Part shown: one piece after another, positions 24,016 through 33,063 of the stretch
How the letters are laid out: the number at the start of each line of letters is the position of its first letter
Position numbering within the stretch: position 1 is the stretch's first letter
Assembly: GCF_900142985.1 (NCBI RefSeq)
Contig: NZ_LT670849.1
Span: 3,922,501-3,986,500 of the forward strand
Direction of reading: 5' to 3'
Origin: Bradyrhizobium erythrophlei
GTDB taxonomy: Bacteria; Pseudomonadota; Alphaproteobacteria; Rhizobiales; Xanthobacteraceae
DNA: 64,000 nucleotides
Translations under genes and position numbers: made by a program
The notes under the pieces: model-generated
What the model saw: only the letters and a program-made list of their open reading frames with translations
Told to the model about the DNA's origin: nothing
Databases searched by the model: none

Positions 24016-24915
24016 CTAGCGTTCGCGGCTCCACGGGAAGAGTGAGGCCGGGAAATCTGCCGCGTAGCGGTGACCGATCGGCGGGGAAGGCTCTTCTTGC
24101 GGGGGATTCGGGTCGGGCTCCACCACCTTCCTATAAAGATGCCAGGTGGCATGGCCGAGCACCGGCAGAACGACGGCGAGACCGACGAAGAATGGCAGCG
24201 AACCCACGGCCAGCAATACTGCGACAATCAATCCCCATACGGCCATCACAAATGCATTCTCCTTTACGGCCTGCAGCGACGTCCGGACTGCGTCGATCGC
24301 AGACGCATGCCGGTCAAGCATCAACGGAAACGACACAACACTGACGCACAGGGCCACCACGGCGAACAGGAAGCCGACGCCGCATCCGACGATAATGAGC
24401 GACCAGCCTTCCGGAGTCGTCAACACGCGCTTCGCAAAATCAGGGATGCTTGCGGCCGGAGCATTGCCGAAGGTTGCGACATAGATCGCGTCCGCGGCGG
24501 CGATCCAGATCCCGAACAGAACGAGCAGAAGGGCGCCAAGTTCGAGAATGGCACCGAAAGACGGTGCACGCAGCACATCCGTTACGTGCCACGCCGCGGC
24601 TTCCTCGCCGCGTTCGCGGCGGCGGCTGAGTTCGTAGAGGCCGAGCCCGGCGAAGGGACCAATCAGGGTGAAGCCGGCGGCCAGCGGAAATAGCAGCGGC
24701 AGCACCGAATAGCCAAGGACAAGTCTGAACAAGACCAGTCCGATAACTGGATAGATCACGCAGAGGACAACGGCGTGCGTCGGAATGGCCTGAAAGTCTT
24801 CCCAACCCAGGCGCAGCGCGTCCCTCAGGTCGGAGAGGCCAATTTTGCGAACGACATATGTGGTAGAGACGCCGAAGAATTGCAGTTTCGGCCTCGCGAA
24901 ATACTGTGTGGCCAT
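24016..24915 (-). CDS. DUF2189 family integral membrane protein
   Basis: A 299-residue protein with six or so membrane helices (THAVVLCVIYPVIGLVLFRL, LFPLAAGFTLIGPFAGLGLY, LGALLLVLFGIWIAAADAIY, WSLIIVGCGVGFLFAVVALC, FVMAVWGLIVAVLLAVGSLP, FFVGLAVVLPVLGHATWHLY). The N-terminal region (RKIGLSDLRDALRLGWEDFQ) and the order of helices match DUF2189, a family often found next to cytochrome oxidase genes; the cox operon starts about 490 bp away on the other strand. ATG 24915 has GGAG 8 nt upstream. Possible role in oxidase biogenesis is inference. Confidence 0.85.
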   Translation of the reverse strand: MATQYFARPKLQFFGVSTTYVVRKIGLSDLRDALRLGWEDFQAIPTHAVVLCVIYPVIGLVLFRLVLGYSVLPLLFPLAAGFTLIGPFAGLGLYELSRRRERGEEAAAWHVTDVLRAPSFGAILELGALLLVLFGIWIAAADAIYVATFGNAPAASIPDFAKRVLTTPEGWSLIIVGCGVGFLFAVVALCVSVVSFPLMLDRHASAIDAVRTSLQAVKENAFVMAVWGLIVAVLLAVGSLPFFVGLAVVLPVLGHATWHLYRKVVEPDPNPPQEEPSPPIGHRYAADFPASLFPWSRER

Positions 24916-25402
24916 GGCCCGGTCTCCTTGCTCGTGGTCGCAGGGGAGAGCGCGCCTTCGAGTCGCGCGCAATCTGCCTCATGCGCGAAAATCGCGACTG
25001 AGTCCGGCCCCGGTTCAGCGAAAGGAGCTTTGCCGGACGACACCTGTCGCGACCGGTGCAATGAGCTTAGCGCGATTGAAGCAAGATAGCACGCCCCGTT
25101 GGATGAATTGTGCGTCTGCACAGGTTGCTTGTTGCATTGCATCACTAAACCATCGGCGCCGGCCCGTGCCCGCCAGCGAGCAGGCCTCTTCTATTGACGC
25201 CAACCTCGAAGGGGACCACATTCGCAACGCCCAACTCCGATGAGGTCAGCGGTCGTAACGTACATCCGTTGAGCCTTGACGTCGCGACCGTCTGGATGGG
25301 CGAGGCAACAGCCACGACGCTGACGAGTGCAAGTCAGCCATCGCGACAGATGTGTGCTCCGCCCTTCGTATCCTCGGCCTTTAGCGGCAAGGATGGCGAG
25401 AG
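24916..25402. other. Divergent intergenic region, about 490 bp
   Basis: No gene is supportable here: all frames are short and arginine- or serine-rich. It must contain the promoters of the DUF2189 gene and the cox operon; I see no clear operator palindrome. Confidence 0.5.
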
Positions 25403-26239
25403 ATGGCTGTAGCATTCGCACTGCTCCTGGTAGCGATCGCCTCGGTGCTGTTTCACCTCTTCAGCCCCTGGTGGTGGACACCGCTTGCCTCAAACTGGCA
25501 ATACATCGACGACACGATCACCCTGACCTTCTGGATCACCGGGGCCGTTTTCACGGCAATCGTCACGTTCATGGCCTATTGTGTCTTCCGCTTTCGTCAC
25601 AAGAACGGAACGCGGGCAGCCTACGAGCCCGAAAACAAGAAGCTCGAATGGTGGCTCACCATCGGGACTGCAATCGGTGTCGCAGCCATGTTGGCGCCCG
25701 GGCTGGTCGTCTGGCACCAGTTCGTCACAGTTCCGGCCGGTGCAACCGAGGTCGAGGTCGTGGGACAGCAATGGATGTGGAGTTATCGGCTTCCCGGAAA
25801 GGATGGCCGGCTCGGCACCTCCGACGCGCGCGATGTTAGCTCCGACAATCCTTTGGGATTGAATCCCAACGATCCGAACGGGAAAGACGATGTCGTCATT
25901 CAAGGCGACGACTTGCACCTTTTGGTCGGGAAACCGGTGAAGGTGTTGCTCCGCTCGATTGATGTCCTGCATGATTTCTATGTGCCGGAGTTCCGCGCGA
26001 AGATGGATATGATACCGGGCTCGGTCACATATTTCTGGTTCACGCCCACCCGCACCGGAACATTCGAGGTTCTCTGCGCCGAACTTTGCGGCGCCGCGCA
26101 TTCGCAGATGCGGAGCAAGGTCGTCGTTGACGACGAGAAGGACTATCGCGCGTGGCTGGACAAGCAGCGGACGTTCGCGGAGTTGTCAGGCCAGCGCAAC
26201 GTCGCGAAGGCAGCGTACAAGACTGATACTGGCAAATAA
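25403..26239 (+). CDS. coxM: Cytochrome c oxidase subunit II (CuA), alternative oxidase
   Basis: A 278-residue subunit II. Membrane segments lie at about residues 1-20, 42-65 and 86-106; the periplasmic cupredoxin domain holds the CuA ligands His190 (DVLHDFYVP) and C225-x-E227-x-C229...H233..M236 (CAELCGAAHSQM). An acidic Asn/Gly insert (residues about 131-165) typical of this branch precedes the second beta region. It accepts electrons from cytochrome c and passes them to heme a of subunit I. First gene of an operon in the order II-I-III-III-IV, the layout of B. japonicum coxMNOP. Confidence 0.93.
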   Translation: MAVAFALLLVAIASVLFHLFSPWWWTPLASNWQYIDDTITLTFWITGAVFTAIVTFMAYCVFRFRHKNGTRAAYEPENKKLEWWLTIGTAIGVAAMLAPGLVVWHQFVTVPAGATEVEVVGQQWMWSYRLPGKDGRLGTSDARDVSSDNPLGLNPNDPNGKDDVVIQGDDLHLLVGKPVKVLLRSIDVLHDFYVPEFRAKMDMIPGSVTYFWFTPTRTGTFEVLCAELCGAAHSQMRSKVVVDDEKDYRAWLDKQRTFAELSGQRNVAKAAYKTDTGK

Positions 26240-26311
26240 ACATGCCGACGAGGATCGGCCGGATATGAGGCGAACTCGTCGCTGAGCAGAAGACCAAGGA
26301 GGGTATTCCGG

Positions 26312-28087
26312 ATGGTCGATGTCCCGTTTGACACAGTCGCAGGTGTTCCGCCCGCCGAAGTGAGCGAGGTCGAGCTTTATCATCCGAGAAGCTGGTGGAC
26401 GAGGTACGTCTTTTCGCAAGACGCCAAGGTTATCGCCATCCAGTACTCGATCACGGCGATGTCTATCGGAATGGTTGCGCTGGTGCTGTCATGGCTGATG
26501 CGGCTGCAACTCGGATTCCCCGGCACGTTTTCGTTCATCGATCCGAACCAGTATCTCCAGTTTATCACCATGCACGGCATGATCATGGTGATCTATCTTC
26601 TCACCGCGTTGTTCCTCGGCGGCTTCGGCAACTACCTCATCCCATTGATGGTTGGCGCCAGGGACATGGTCTTCCCTTATGTGAACATGCTGAGCTACTG
26701 GGTCTACCTGCTCGCGGTCGTGGTGCTGGCTTCGACTTTTTTCGTGCCCGGCGGGCCCACTGGCGCCGGCTGGACGCTGTACCCGCCGCAAGCGATTCTC
26801 TCCGGGACTCCCGGGCAGGATTGGGGCATCGTTCTCATGCTGGCCTCCCTGATCCTGTTCATCATCGGATTCACCATGGGCGGGCTGAATTACGTGGTGA
26901 CGGTGCTACAGGCGCGCACGCGCGGCATGACATTGATGCGCATGCCCTTGACGGTGTGGGGCATCTTCACGGCCACCGTGATGGCGCTGCTCGCCTTCCC
27001 GGCGCTGTTCGTCGCCTCGGTGATGTTGCTGCTCGACCGCCTGCTGGGAACCAGCTTCTTCATGCCCACGCTGGTCGAGTTGGGCACGCTGACGAAATAT
27101 GGCGGTGGCAGCCCGATCCTGTTCCAGCATCTGTTCTGGTTCTTCGGGCATCCCGAAGTCTACATCGTCGCATTGCCGGCCTTCGGCATCATTTCCGATC
27201 TGATCAGCGTCCACGCGCGGAAGAACATCTTCGGCTATCGCATGATGGTTTGGGCCATCGTCGGGATCGGTGCGCTGAGCTTCGTGGTGTGGGCACACCA
27301 CATGTATGTGAGCGGCATGCACCCGTATTTCGGGTTCTTCTTTGCCACCACGACGCTCATCATCGCGATCCCGACCGCGATCAAGGTTTACAACTGGGTG
27401 CTGACCCTTTGGCGTGGCGACATTCATCTCACCATACCGATGCTGTTTGCGCTGGCGTTCATCATCACGTTCGTGAATGGCGGCCTGACCGGCCTGTTTC
27501 TGGGCAATGTGGTTGTGGACGTGCCGCTGTCCGACACGATGTTCGTTGTCGCGCACTTCCACATGGTGATGGGCATTGCGCCGATCATGGCGGTGTTTGG
27601 CGGAATTTATCACTGGTATCCGAAAGTCACCGGACGGATGCTCAATGAGGCGATGGGACGATTCCACTTCTGGGTCTCGTTCCTCGGAGCCTATGCGATT
27701 TTCTTCCCCATGCACTATCTGGGCCTGCTCGGCATGCCCCGCCGCTATCACGACATCGGCGAGACCGCCTTCGTCCCCGCATCCGCCCATGACCTCAATG
27801 CCTTCATGAGCGTGGCGGCCTTGATCGTCGGCTTCGCCCAGCTCGTGTTCCTGTTCAATCTGATCTGGAGCCTGTTCAAAGGAAAAGAGGCTGGCAGCAA
27901 TCCCTGGGGAGCCGCTTCGCTGGAATGGCAGACACCGCAGACCCCGCCGGGGCATGGCAACTGGGGCAAGGAACTCCCCATCGTCTATCGCTGGGCCTAC
28001 GATTACAGCGTGCCCGGCGCCGCCAGGGACTTCGTGCCGCAAAATGAACCGCCGGCCGGATTGGTGGCGCAGGGAGCCCACCCGTGA
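26312..28087 (+). CDS. coxN: Cytochrome c oxidase subunit I
   Basis: A 591-residue heme-copper oxidase subunit I. All ligands are visible: His88 (ITMHGMIMV, heme a), His280 and Tyr284 (FGHPEVYIVA, CuB and the cross-linked tyrosine), His329-His330 (WAHHMYVSGM, CuB), His415 and His417 (VAHFHMVMG, heme a3 and heme a). Presence of Tyr284 in HPEVY and the K-channel pattern support an A-type oxidase. AAGGAGG precedes the ATG at 26312. The final codons overlap the next gene start by 4 nt. Confidence 0.96.
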   Translation: MVDVPFDTVAGVPPAEVSEVELYHPRSWWTRYVFSQDAKVIAIQYSITAMSIGMVALVLSWLMRLQLGFPGTFSFIDPNQYLQFITMHGMIMVIYLLTALFLGGFGNYLIPLMVGARDMVFPYVNMLSYWVYLLAVVVLASTFFVPGGPTGAGWTLYPPQAILSGTPGQDWGIVLMLASLILFIIGFTMGGLNYVVTVLQARTRGMTLMRMPLTVWGIFTATVMALLAFPALFVASVMLLLDRLLGTSFFMPTLVELGTLTKYGGGSPILFQHLFWFFGHPEVYIVALPAFGIISDLISVHARKNIFGYRMMVWAIVGIGALSFVVWAHHMYVSGMHPYFGFFFATTTLIIAIPTAIKVYNWVLTLWRGDIHLTIPMLFALAFIITFVNGGLTGLFLGNVVVDVPLSDTMFVVAHFHMVMGIAPIMAVFGGIYHWYPKVTGRMLNEAMGRFHFWVSFLGAYAIFFPMHYLGLLGMPRRYHDIGETAFVPASAHDLNAFMSVAALIVGFAQLVFLFNLIWSLFKGKEAGSNPWGAASLEWQTPQTPPGHGNWGKELPIVYRWAYDYSVPGAARDFVPQNEPPAGLVAQGAHP

Positions 28088-28788
28088 GTGCCATCATCCT
28101 GTTCATGGCTGGAATAGCCGCAATTGCGGGCTGGTGGCTCTCACAGCAGCGGCTGACAGCCAAGCCCTGGCTGGAGGAAGGGCTGATCGTGGATTTTCGC
28201 GAACAGAATACGTCGTCCCTGCCACCGGCGAAAATCGGATTGGGCGTGTTTCTTGCGGTCGTCGGTTCGTTGTTCGCACTCTTCATCAGCGCCTACTCCA
28301 TGCGCATGAATCTGGTGGACTGGCGGACACTGCCGGTGCCGGCGCTGTTGTGGTTCAACACCGGCGTCCTGGTCATAAGCAGCGCGGCATTGCAATGGGC
28401 CTACATGGCCGCGCGCCGCGGCGATATCGACGGCATAGCCGTCGGACTGTGCGCCGGTGGCGCGTCCGCTATTACATTCCTTGTCGGGCAACTACTGGCG
28501 TGGCGCCAGCTGAATGGTGCCGGGTACTTCCTGGCATCCAATCCAGCCAATTCGTTTTTCTACCTGATCACCGCCGTGCACGGGTTGCATCTGGTGGGCG
28601 GCCTGGTGGCGCTCGGCAGAACGGCCGCCAAGGTATTGCGTGGCGCCGAGGCGAGCCAAATTCGCCTGAGCGTGGAACTCTGCACTATCTACTGGCACTT
28701 CCTGCTGTTGGTCTGGCTGGTCCTGCTCGGCCTGTTGACGGGCTGGACAGACAATTTCGTCGATATCTGTCGCCAGTTGCTGAGCTAG
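28084..28788 (+). CDS. coxO: Cytochrome c oxidase subunit III-type protein
   Basis: A 234-residue protein of the COX3 family: seven hydrophobic segments, with LITAVHGLHLVGGLVALGRT and IYWHFLLLVWLVLLGLLTG carrying the conserved histidines and the W-x-F-L/V-D/L-x-V-W signature of the last helices. The start is GTG overlapping the coxN stop (GTGA). Its N-terminal helix is followed by an unusual 40-residue hydrophilic loop. It is the first of two adjacent subunit III genes, as in coxMNOP. Confidence 0.88.
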   Translation: MSAIILFMAGIAAIAGWWLSQQRLTAKPWLEEGLIVDFREQNTSSLPPAKIGLGVFLAVVGSLFALFISAYSMRMNLVDWRTLPVPALLWFNTGVLVISSAALQWAYMAARRGDIDGIAVGLCAGGASAITFLVGQLLAWRQLNGAGYFLASNPANSFFYLITAVHGLHLVGGLVALGRTAAKVLRGAEASQIRLSVELCTIYWHFLLLVWLVLLGLLTGWTDNFVDICRQLLS

Positions 28789-28801
28789 GGAGGACAACCA
28801 G

Positions 28802-29524
28802 GTGGCAGAAACGGCGCTGACAAACAACATTGAAGCCGCGGCGCGGCCTGCAGGTTGGCGAGGCATCGCCGCCGACTGGTCCTCGGATCAGCGCGCCTTC
28901 AAGAACGTTTCCTGGGGGAAGGCCATGATGTGGATCTTCCTCCTGAGCGACACCTTCATCTTCAGCTGTTTCCTGCTGTCGTACATGACGGCGCGAATGT
29001 CGACGACCGTGCCGTGGCCCAACCCCAGCGAAGTCTTCGCCCTCAATATCGGGGGCAAGCAGATCCCGCTCATCCTGATCGCCATCATGACCTTCATCCT
29101 GATCAGCAGCAGCGGGACGATGGCGATGGCCGTCAATTTCGGTTATCGCCGGGATCGCGCCAAGACCGCAGCCTTGATGCTCGCCACCGCGGCATTCGGC
29201 GCAACGTTTGTCGGAATGCAAGCCTTCGAATGGACCAAGCTGATCATGGAGGGCGTGCGGCCCTGGGGCAACCCGTGGGGCGCAGCGCAGTTTGGTTCAT
29301 GCTTCTTCATGATCACCGGCTTCCACGGCACGCACGTGACCATAGGCGTGATCTTCCTGATCGCCATCGCACGAAAGGTCCTTCGCGGTGACTTCGACGT
29401 CGAGCGGCCTGGCTTCTTCACGAGCCGGAAGGGGTACTACGAGATCGTCGAAATCACCGGCTTGTACTGGCACTTCGTCGATCTTGTCTGGGTCTTCATC
29501 TTTGCCTTTTTCTATCTCTGGTGA
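28802..29524 (+). CDS. coxP: Cytochrome c oxidase subunit III
   Basis: A 240-residue COX3 protein, start GTG 28802 after GGAGGA. Signatures: MMWIFLLSDTFIFSCFLLSY (first helix), GMQAFEWTKLI (conserved E), FFMITGFHGTHVTIGVIFL and VEITGLYWHFVDLVWVFIFA at the C-terminus (Y-W-H-F-V-D-x-V-W, the hallmark of subunit III). It is closer to canonical subunit III than the preceding gene. It stabilises subunit I and holds lipids at the proton entry. Confidence 0.93.
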   Translation: MAETALTNNIEAAARPAGWRGIAADWSSDQRAFKNVSWGKAMMWIFLLSDTFIFSCFLLSYMTARMSTTVPWPNPSEVFALNIGGKQIPLILIAIMTFILISSSGTMAMAVNFGYRRDRAKTAALMLATAAFGATFVGMQAFEWTKLIMEGVRPWGNPWGAAQFGSCFFMITGFHGTHVTIGVIFLIAIARKVLRGDFDVERPGFFTSRKGYYEIVEITGLYWHFVDLVWVFIFAFFYLW

Positions 29525-29533
29525 GGTTCGCGC

Positions 29534-29941
29534 ATGACAAACGCAGCGGTACATGTGGAAGGGCAGGCAACACAACATGCGCTACACGCCTATGGGCATG
29601 AGGCCGTCGCATCAGGAGCCACGCACACAACGGGTCAGCAGCACCCGATCAAGCTCTATCTCGTGGTCTGGGGATGGCTGTTCGTTCTCAGCACCTGCTC
29701 CTATCTTGTCGACTTCTTTGGTATCCATGGCCATCTCCGATGGTCGCTGATCCTGTTGTTCATGGTGCTGAAGGCCGGCCTGATCGTCGCTGTGTTCATG
29801 CACATGGCCTGGGAGCGGTTGGCGTTGGCCTACGCCATCCTGTTGCCGCCGGTGCTGGTGCTGGTTTTTGTAGGGATCATGGTGTTCGAGTCCGACTATA
29901 CGCATCTGCTCCGGGTCGTGTTCTTCGCGCCAACGGCTTAG
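29534..29941 (+). CDS. Cytochrome C oxidase subunit IV family protein
   Basis: A 135-residue membrane protein with an acidic/His-containing N-terminal tail of about 38 residues and three helices (LYLVVWGWLFVLSTCSYLVD, WSLILLFMVLKAGLIVAVFM, ALAYAILLPPVLVLVFVGIM). The segment VLKAGLIVAVFMHM is the conserved core of prokaryotic COX4-like subunits. It closes the oxidase operon, 9 bp after coxP. Accessory structural role is likely. Confidence 0.85.
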   Translation: MTNAAVHVEGQATQHALHAYGHEAVASGATHTTGQQHPIKLYLVVWGWLFVLSTCSYLVDFFGIHGHLRWSLILLFMVLKAGLIVAVFMHMAWERLALAYAILLPPVLVLVFVGIMVFESDYTHLLRVVFFAPTA

Positions 29942-29977
29942 CTACCATTGCTTCGTGCCAAGAGGAGGAGGACGGTT

Positions 29978-30271
29978 ATGACAGCCTATGTCATGCTTGC
30001 AAATTGGACCGAGCAAGGCATCCTGAAGGCGAAGGACTCGCCACGTCGTCTGGACGCTGCGAAGAAAGCTCTCAAAGAGATGAGCGGCGAGATCAAGTCC
30101 TTCTACCTGACCATGGGTGACTACGACATGGTCGTGATCATCGAAGCTCCGGACGACGCTGTCGCGGCGCGTTTCAGCCTGCAGCTGGGGATGCTGGGAA
30201 ACGTCCGGACGCGCACGCTGAAGGCGTTTCCCGAAGCAGCTTATCGGGAAATCATCAACTCGCTGGGCTAA
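29978..30271 (+). CDS. GYD domain-containing protein
   Basis: A 97-residue protein from ATG 29978 (AGAGGAGGAGG just upstream). It shows the GYD family pattern: TAYVMLANWTEQGILKAKDS at the N-terminus and the eponymous GDYDMVVIIEAPDD (about residues 47-60). These dimeric ferredoxin-like-fold proteins have no assigned biochemical role; they are frequent in Bradyrhizobium. The strong ribosome site and position 36 bp after the cox operon suggest co-expression. Confidence 0.88.
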   Translation: MTAYVMLANWTEQGILKAKDSPRRLDAAKKALKEMSGEIKSFYLTMGDYDMVVIIEAPDDAVAARFSLQLGMLGNVRTRTLKAFPEAAYREIINSLG

Positions 30272-30345
30272 TCGGTTCGGGGACGGTGCCGGCCGGAACA
30301 AGTTCGCCAGGACGCCGTAGCGGCGCAAGGCATGGAGGTTTGTGG

Positions 30346-30555
30346 ATGCAATTTACCGTCGGGTTTAAACTAAAGGGAAAAGCAGACCATGTCGTCCTGA
30401 ATGCACAGGACGCGCTCGCCGCCGCGCTGAAGGTAAATGCAGAGTTTCCGGAAGCCGTCATCATGTACGTACGTCCCCAAAACCGGCGCGGCGACACACG
30501 TCATCCGTCACATGCGATTTGGCCAGCGGACCCTGCCTCATCGGGGACCGCATAA
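30346..30555 (+). CDS. Small hypothetical protein (69 aa)
   Basis: ATG 30346 has GGAGG 7 nt upstream. The product begins MQFTVGFKLKGKADHVVLNA and continues QDALAAALKVNAEFPEAVIM, a beta-helix-beta pattern, then ends in a disordered Arg/Pro/Ser tail. No known domain is recognised. It lies 74 bp after the GYD gene and looks like part of the same transcript. Codon use is normal for the neighbourhood. Confidence 0.6.
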   Translation: MQFTVGFKLKGKADHVVLNAQDALAAALKVNAEFPEAVIMYVRPQNRRGDTRHPSHAIWPADPASSGTA

Positions 30556-30764
30556 GAGCTCCCGAACAGGCAGGTAGGGACGCGGCCGAGATCGCGAATA
30601 CGCGGTTTTCCGGAAAACGCCGGCAATCGCGAAGCAATCACGAAAAACGGCGTTGTGATTGAGGTTGAATCACCCTCGTTTGAATCGGCGCGCCGGAACG
30701 TGTGTCGTCATCATGGGGTTCTTGGCTGTAGGAAAAGTCACGAGGAGGGGTTCACCACATTAAG

Positions 30765-31040
30765 ATGGAAAACCCTATGATCAATATCAAAGCACTTAGC
30801 GCTGTCGCGCTCGTAACCGCAGCTCTCTCGGGCCCGGCCTTCGCCCAGGATGAGGAAGCGACTGCTCCGCAGAAGCCGGTCCACGCGCTCCGTCACTACC
30901 GTCATGCTTACAACCAGGTGCAGGGCCCGAACTTCATCGCTCCGCGCGCCTCGGAAAACGGCCCCTACTTCGACGCGGAAAGCTTCGATCGTTCGCGCAT
31001 CGGCGACCACGATGCGGATTTCAACCCGCCCGGCAACTAA
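30765..31040 (+). CDS. Small secreted protein (91 aa)
   Basis: Encodes a signal peptide (MINIKALSAVALVTAALSGP, cleavage after AFA) followed by a mature domain of about 60 residues rich in His, Asn, Asp and Pro (HALRHYRHAYNQVQGPNFIA, FNPPGN at the end). The start could be ATG 30765 or 30777; the second gives a standard signal length. GAGGAGGGG lies further upstream. Short exported proteins of this composition are common in Bradyrhizobium and unassigned. An intrinsic terminator follows at 31086. Confidence 0.7.
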   Translation: MENPMINIKALSAVALVTAALSGPAFAQDEEATAPQKPVHALRHYRHAYNQVQGPNFIAPRASENGPYFDAESFDRSRIGDHDADFNPPGN

Positions 31041-31085
31041 CCTTCGGCTCGTTCCGGTATAGAAATACGACAGAACGCCGCTACG

Positions 31086-31120
31086 GCGGCCTGGCTCATG
31101 CCGGGCCGCTGTTGCTTTTT
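31086..31120 (+). terminator. Intrinsic terminator after the secreted protein gene
   Basis: Stem GCGGCC-T-GGC TCAT GCC-G-GGCCGC followed by TGTTGCTTTTT, 46 bp after the stop. Confidence 0.8.
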
Positions 31121-31172
31121 CAACGGAAGAACAAAGACGCCTTTCGATCCGGATCGCCCCGACCGCCGGTGC

Positions 31173-31649
31173 TCAAGTGTCGCTGGCCGCCTTCTTTCGG
31201 GCGACGATGCCGGCGGCAATCTGCAAGGCCGCCCCGGCCGCCCAGGCCAGACCAATCAAAATCGCTGAGGCGCGATGTGGGCTCTCGTCCAGAACGATAC
31301 TTGATACCGAGATCACGGCTGCGACCGCGGCGATGAATGTACCGGCCGCACTCAACAGTTCGACGGTGTCGGCCTTTGAGCCGAGGCCGTGACGCAACGG
31401 CAAGTGCATCTCGTGATCGACAGGCGGATGCGGCAGATCGATGCCGAGATAAAAACCCGCCGCGCCGATAATCATCATCGCGAAGACGGGGGTAGCCGAG
31501 CCGATCAGTTCGATGTCGGCCCGTCCGATATGCGCGGCGACGAACAGGCCGCACGACCCTCCGGTCAGCGCCAGCCCGATTCGCTCAAGGATGTGCGCCA
31601 ACCTGGAGATCGTCGAGCGGGCGTCCCAAGGGGCTCTGCGGCTGATCAT
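31173..31649 (-). CDS. Putative membrane protein of unknown function
   Basis: From ATG 31649 the product is 158 residues with four hydrophobic segments (RIGLALTGGSCGLFVAAHIG, ATPVFAMMIIGAAGFYLGID, LLSAAGTFIAAVAAVISVSS, ILIGLAWAAGAALQIAAGIV). The frame is open upstream to 31790, but that extension runs through a CTAG palindromic element (31678-31756), which encodes low-value sequence; the element seems to have separated the gene from its original promoter or N-terminus. No family is recognised. No clear ribosome site is seen at 31649, so the start is uncertain. Confidence 0.6.
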   Translation of the reverse strand: MISRRAPWDARSTISRLAHILERIGLALTGGSCGLFVAAHIGRADIELIGSATPVFAMMIIGAAGFYLGIDLPHPPVDHEMHLPLRHGLGSKADTVELLSAAGTFIAAVAAVISVSSIVLDESPHRASAILIGLAWAAGAALQIAAGIVARKKAASDT

Positions 31650-31677
31650 GCGGTCCGATACCGGTTCGTATCGTTGA

Positions 31678-31756
31678 CTAGTGCCGCCCATTTGAAGTTC
31701 CTGCACCACAAGCGGCGAATTCGATCCAGGAACTTCAAATAGAAAAGCGGCACTAG
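31678..31756. repeat. CTAG-ended palindromic element R3
   Basis: 79 bp beginning CTAGTGCCGC and ending GCGGCACTAG. Inner arms are ATTTGAAGTTCCTG and CAGGAACTTCAAAT (with a small asymmetry). It sits at the 5' end of the membrane protein gene and contributes in-frame codons upstream of it. Confidence 0.9.
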
Positions 31757-31863
31757 GATCAGGATAGTCCGGCGTTTCCGCGTCGGCCACTGAAAAAGGG
31801 CGGTTAGAGCTCCGATTCCGAGGTTCGCATGATATGGCGGCGGCCTCTGATACGAGCCTGGCG

Positions 31864-32844
31864 CTACTCTTTGTGCTGGCCGGAAAGCTCCACGACCTTG
31901 CGCCAGCGCTCGGTCTCTGTCGCCAGCATGTCGCCGAACCGGCTGGCGCTGCCGGTTATGGCAATGGCGCCAAGCTCGGCAAATCGTTGCCTGATGACGG
32001 GGTCTTCATGCGCGGCGTTGATCTCCTTGTTCAGGAGATCGATGACCGCCGCCGGCGTCCCTTGCGGGGCGCCGACGCCATAGAACGAACTTGTCTCAAA
32101 TCCCGGCAGTGTGTCTGCGATCGGCGGCACGTCCGGCAAAGTTTCGGAACGCTCCCGTGTTGTGACGCCGAGCGCACGCAGTTTCCCGGATCTTACGAAT
32201 TCAAATGATGAAGTGACGTTGTCGAACATGCCTTGGATCTGACCCGCCATTACGTCGGTCAAACCCGGCGCGGAACCGCGGTAGGGCACATGGACGAACC
32301 GAACGTTCGCCATGGCCTTGAACAGCTCGCCGGAAAGATGCAGCGAAGTGCCGATACCGGATGAAGCGATGCTGAGCTTGCCGGGGTTGGCTTTCGCATA
32401 GGCGACGAAATCCGCAACGCTGCGGACCGGAAGCTCGTTGTTGACGACAAGCACCAGTGGAATACGTGCTGCGCCGGCAACCGGCGCGATTCCTTTCAGG
32501 AAGTCATACGGCAATGTCGGGTCGAACGAGGCGTTGATCGCGTTGGCGGTGCTTGTGAGCAACAGCGTATATCCATCCGGCGGCGAATTGATCACGGCCT
32601 GCGTGCCGATATTGCTCCCGGCGCCCGGTTTGTTCTCCACGATAAAGGTTTGACCGAGCCGATCCGACAGGCGCTGACAAATCAAGCGCGACAGCACGTC
32701 GGTCGCGCCGCCGGCGGCGTAGGGAACTATCCAGCGTACGGGATGGGACGGGTAAGGCACACCTTGCGCCGAGGCGTTCGTCCGGACGCCAAGCCAGGCC
32801 AGGCAGGTTGTCGCTGAACGAAGAAGTTGCCGTCTGTCGATCAA
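31864..32844 (-). CDS. Bug family tripartite tricarboxylate transporter substrate-binding protein
   Basis: A 326-residue periplasmic binding protein from TTG 32844, which has GAGG 5 nt upstream. The N-terminus IDRRQLLRSATTCLAWLGVR resembles a Tat or Sec export signal; the mature domain has the Bug signatures PVRWIVPYAAGGATDVLSRL and VENKPGAGSNIGTQAVINSP. No TctA/TctB membrane genes are near, as is common for orphan Bug proteins in Burkholderiales and Rhizobiales. The ligand is probably a small carboxylate. Confidence 0.92.
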   Translation of the reverse strand: MIDRRQLLRSATTCLAWLGVRTNASAQGVPYPSHPVRWIVPYAAGGATDVLSRLICQRLSDRLGQTFIVENKPGAGSNIGTQAVINSPPDGYTLLLTSTANAINASFDPTLPYDFLKGIAPVAGAARIPLVLVVNNELPVRSVADFVAYAKANPGKLSIASSGIGTSLHLSGELFKAMANVRFVHVPYRGSAPGLTDVMAGQIQGMFDNVTSSFEFVRSGKLRALGVTTRERSETLPDVPPIADTLPGFETSSFYGVGAPQGTPAAVIDLLNKEINAAHEDPVIRQRFAELGAIAITGSASRFGDMLATETERWRKVVELSGQHKE

Positions 32845-33063
32845 GGCAGCCTCTCGGAAATGATCGAAACCGACTCCGTAAGAATCGGGGGGTGAGATTG
32901 CGGGAACCGGCATCATCGCGAGAAAATTTCTACGCGTCCATAGCGGCTTATCTGACCTGCGCCGCAATTTTGATCAATCGCCGCCGCGCGTTTGATCAGG
33001 CCTTTGCTTAAGAACCGTTAACCAGTTTGGGGGAGAATCACCTACAAGATTCCCGAAAGGGAA

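Noticed and set aside
26395..27648. Long open frame overlapping coxN in another frame
   Set aside because: Out-of-frame translation of a conserved subunit I gene; the Arg/His/Gly-rich product has no domain, a common effect of high GC third positions.
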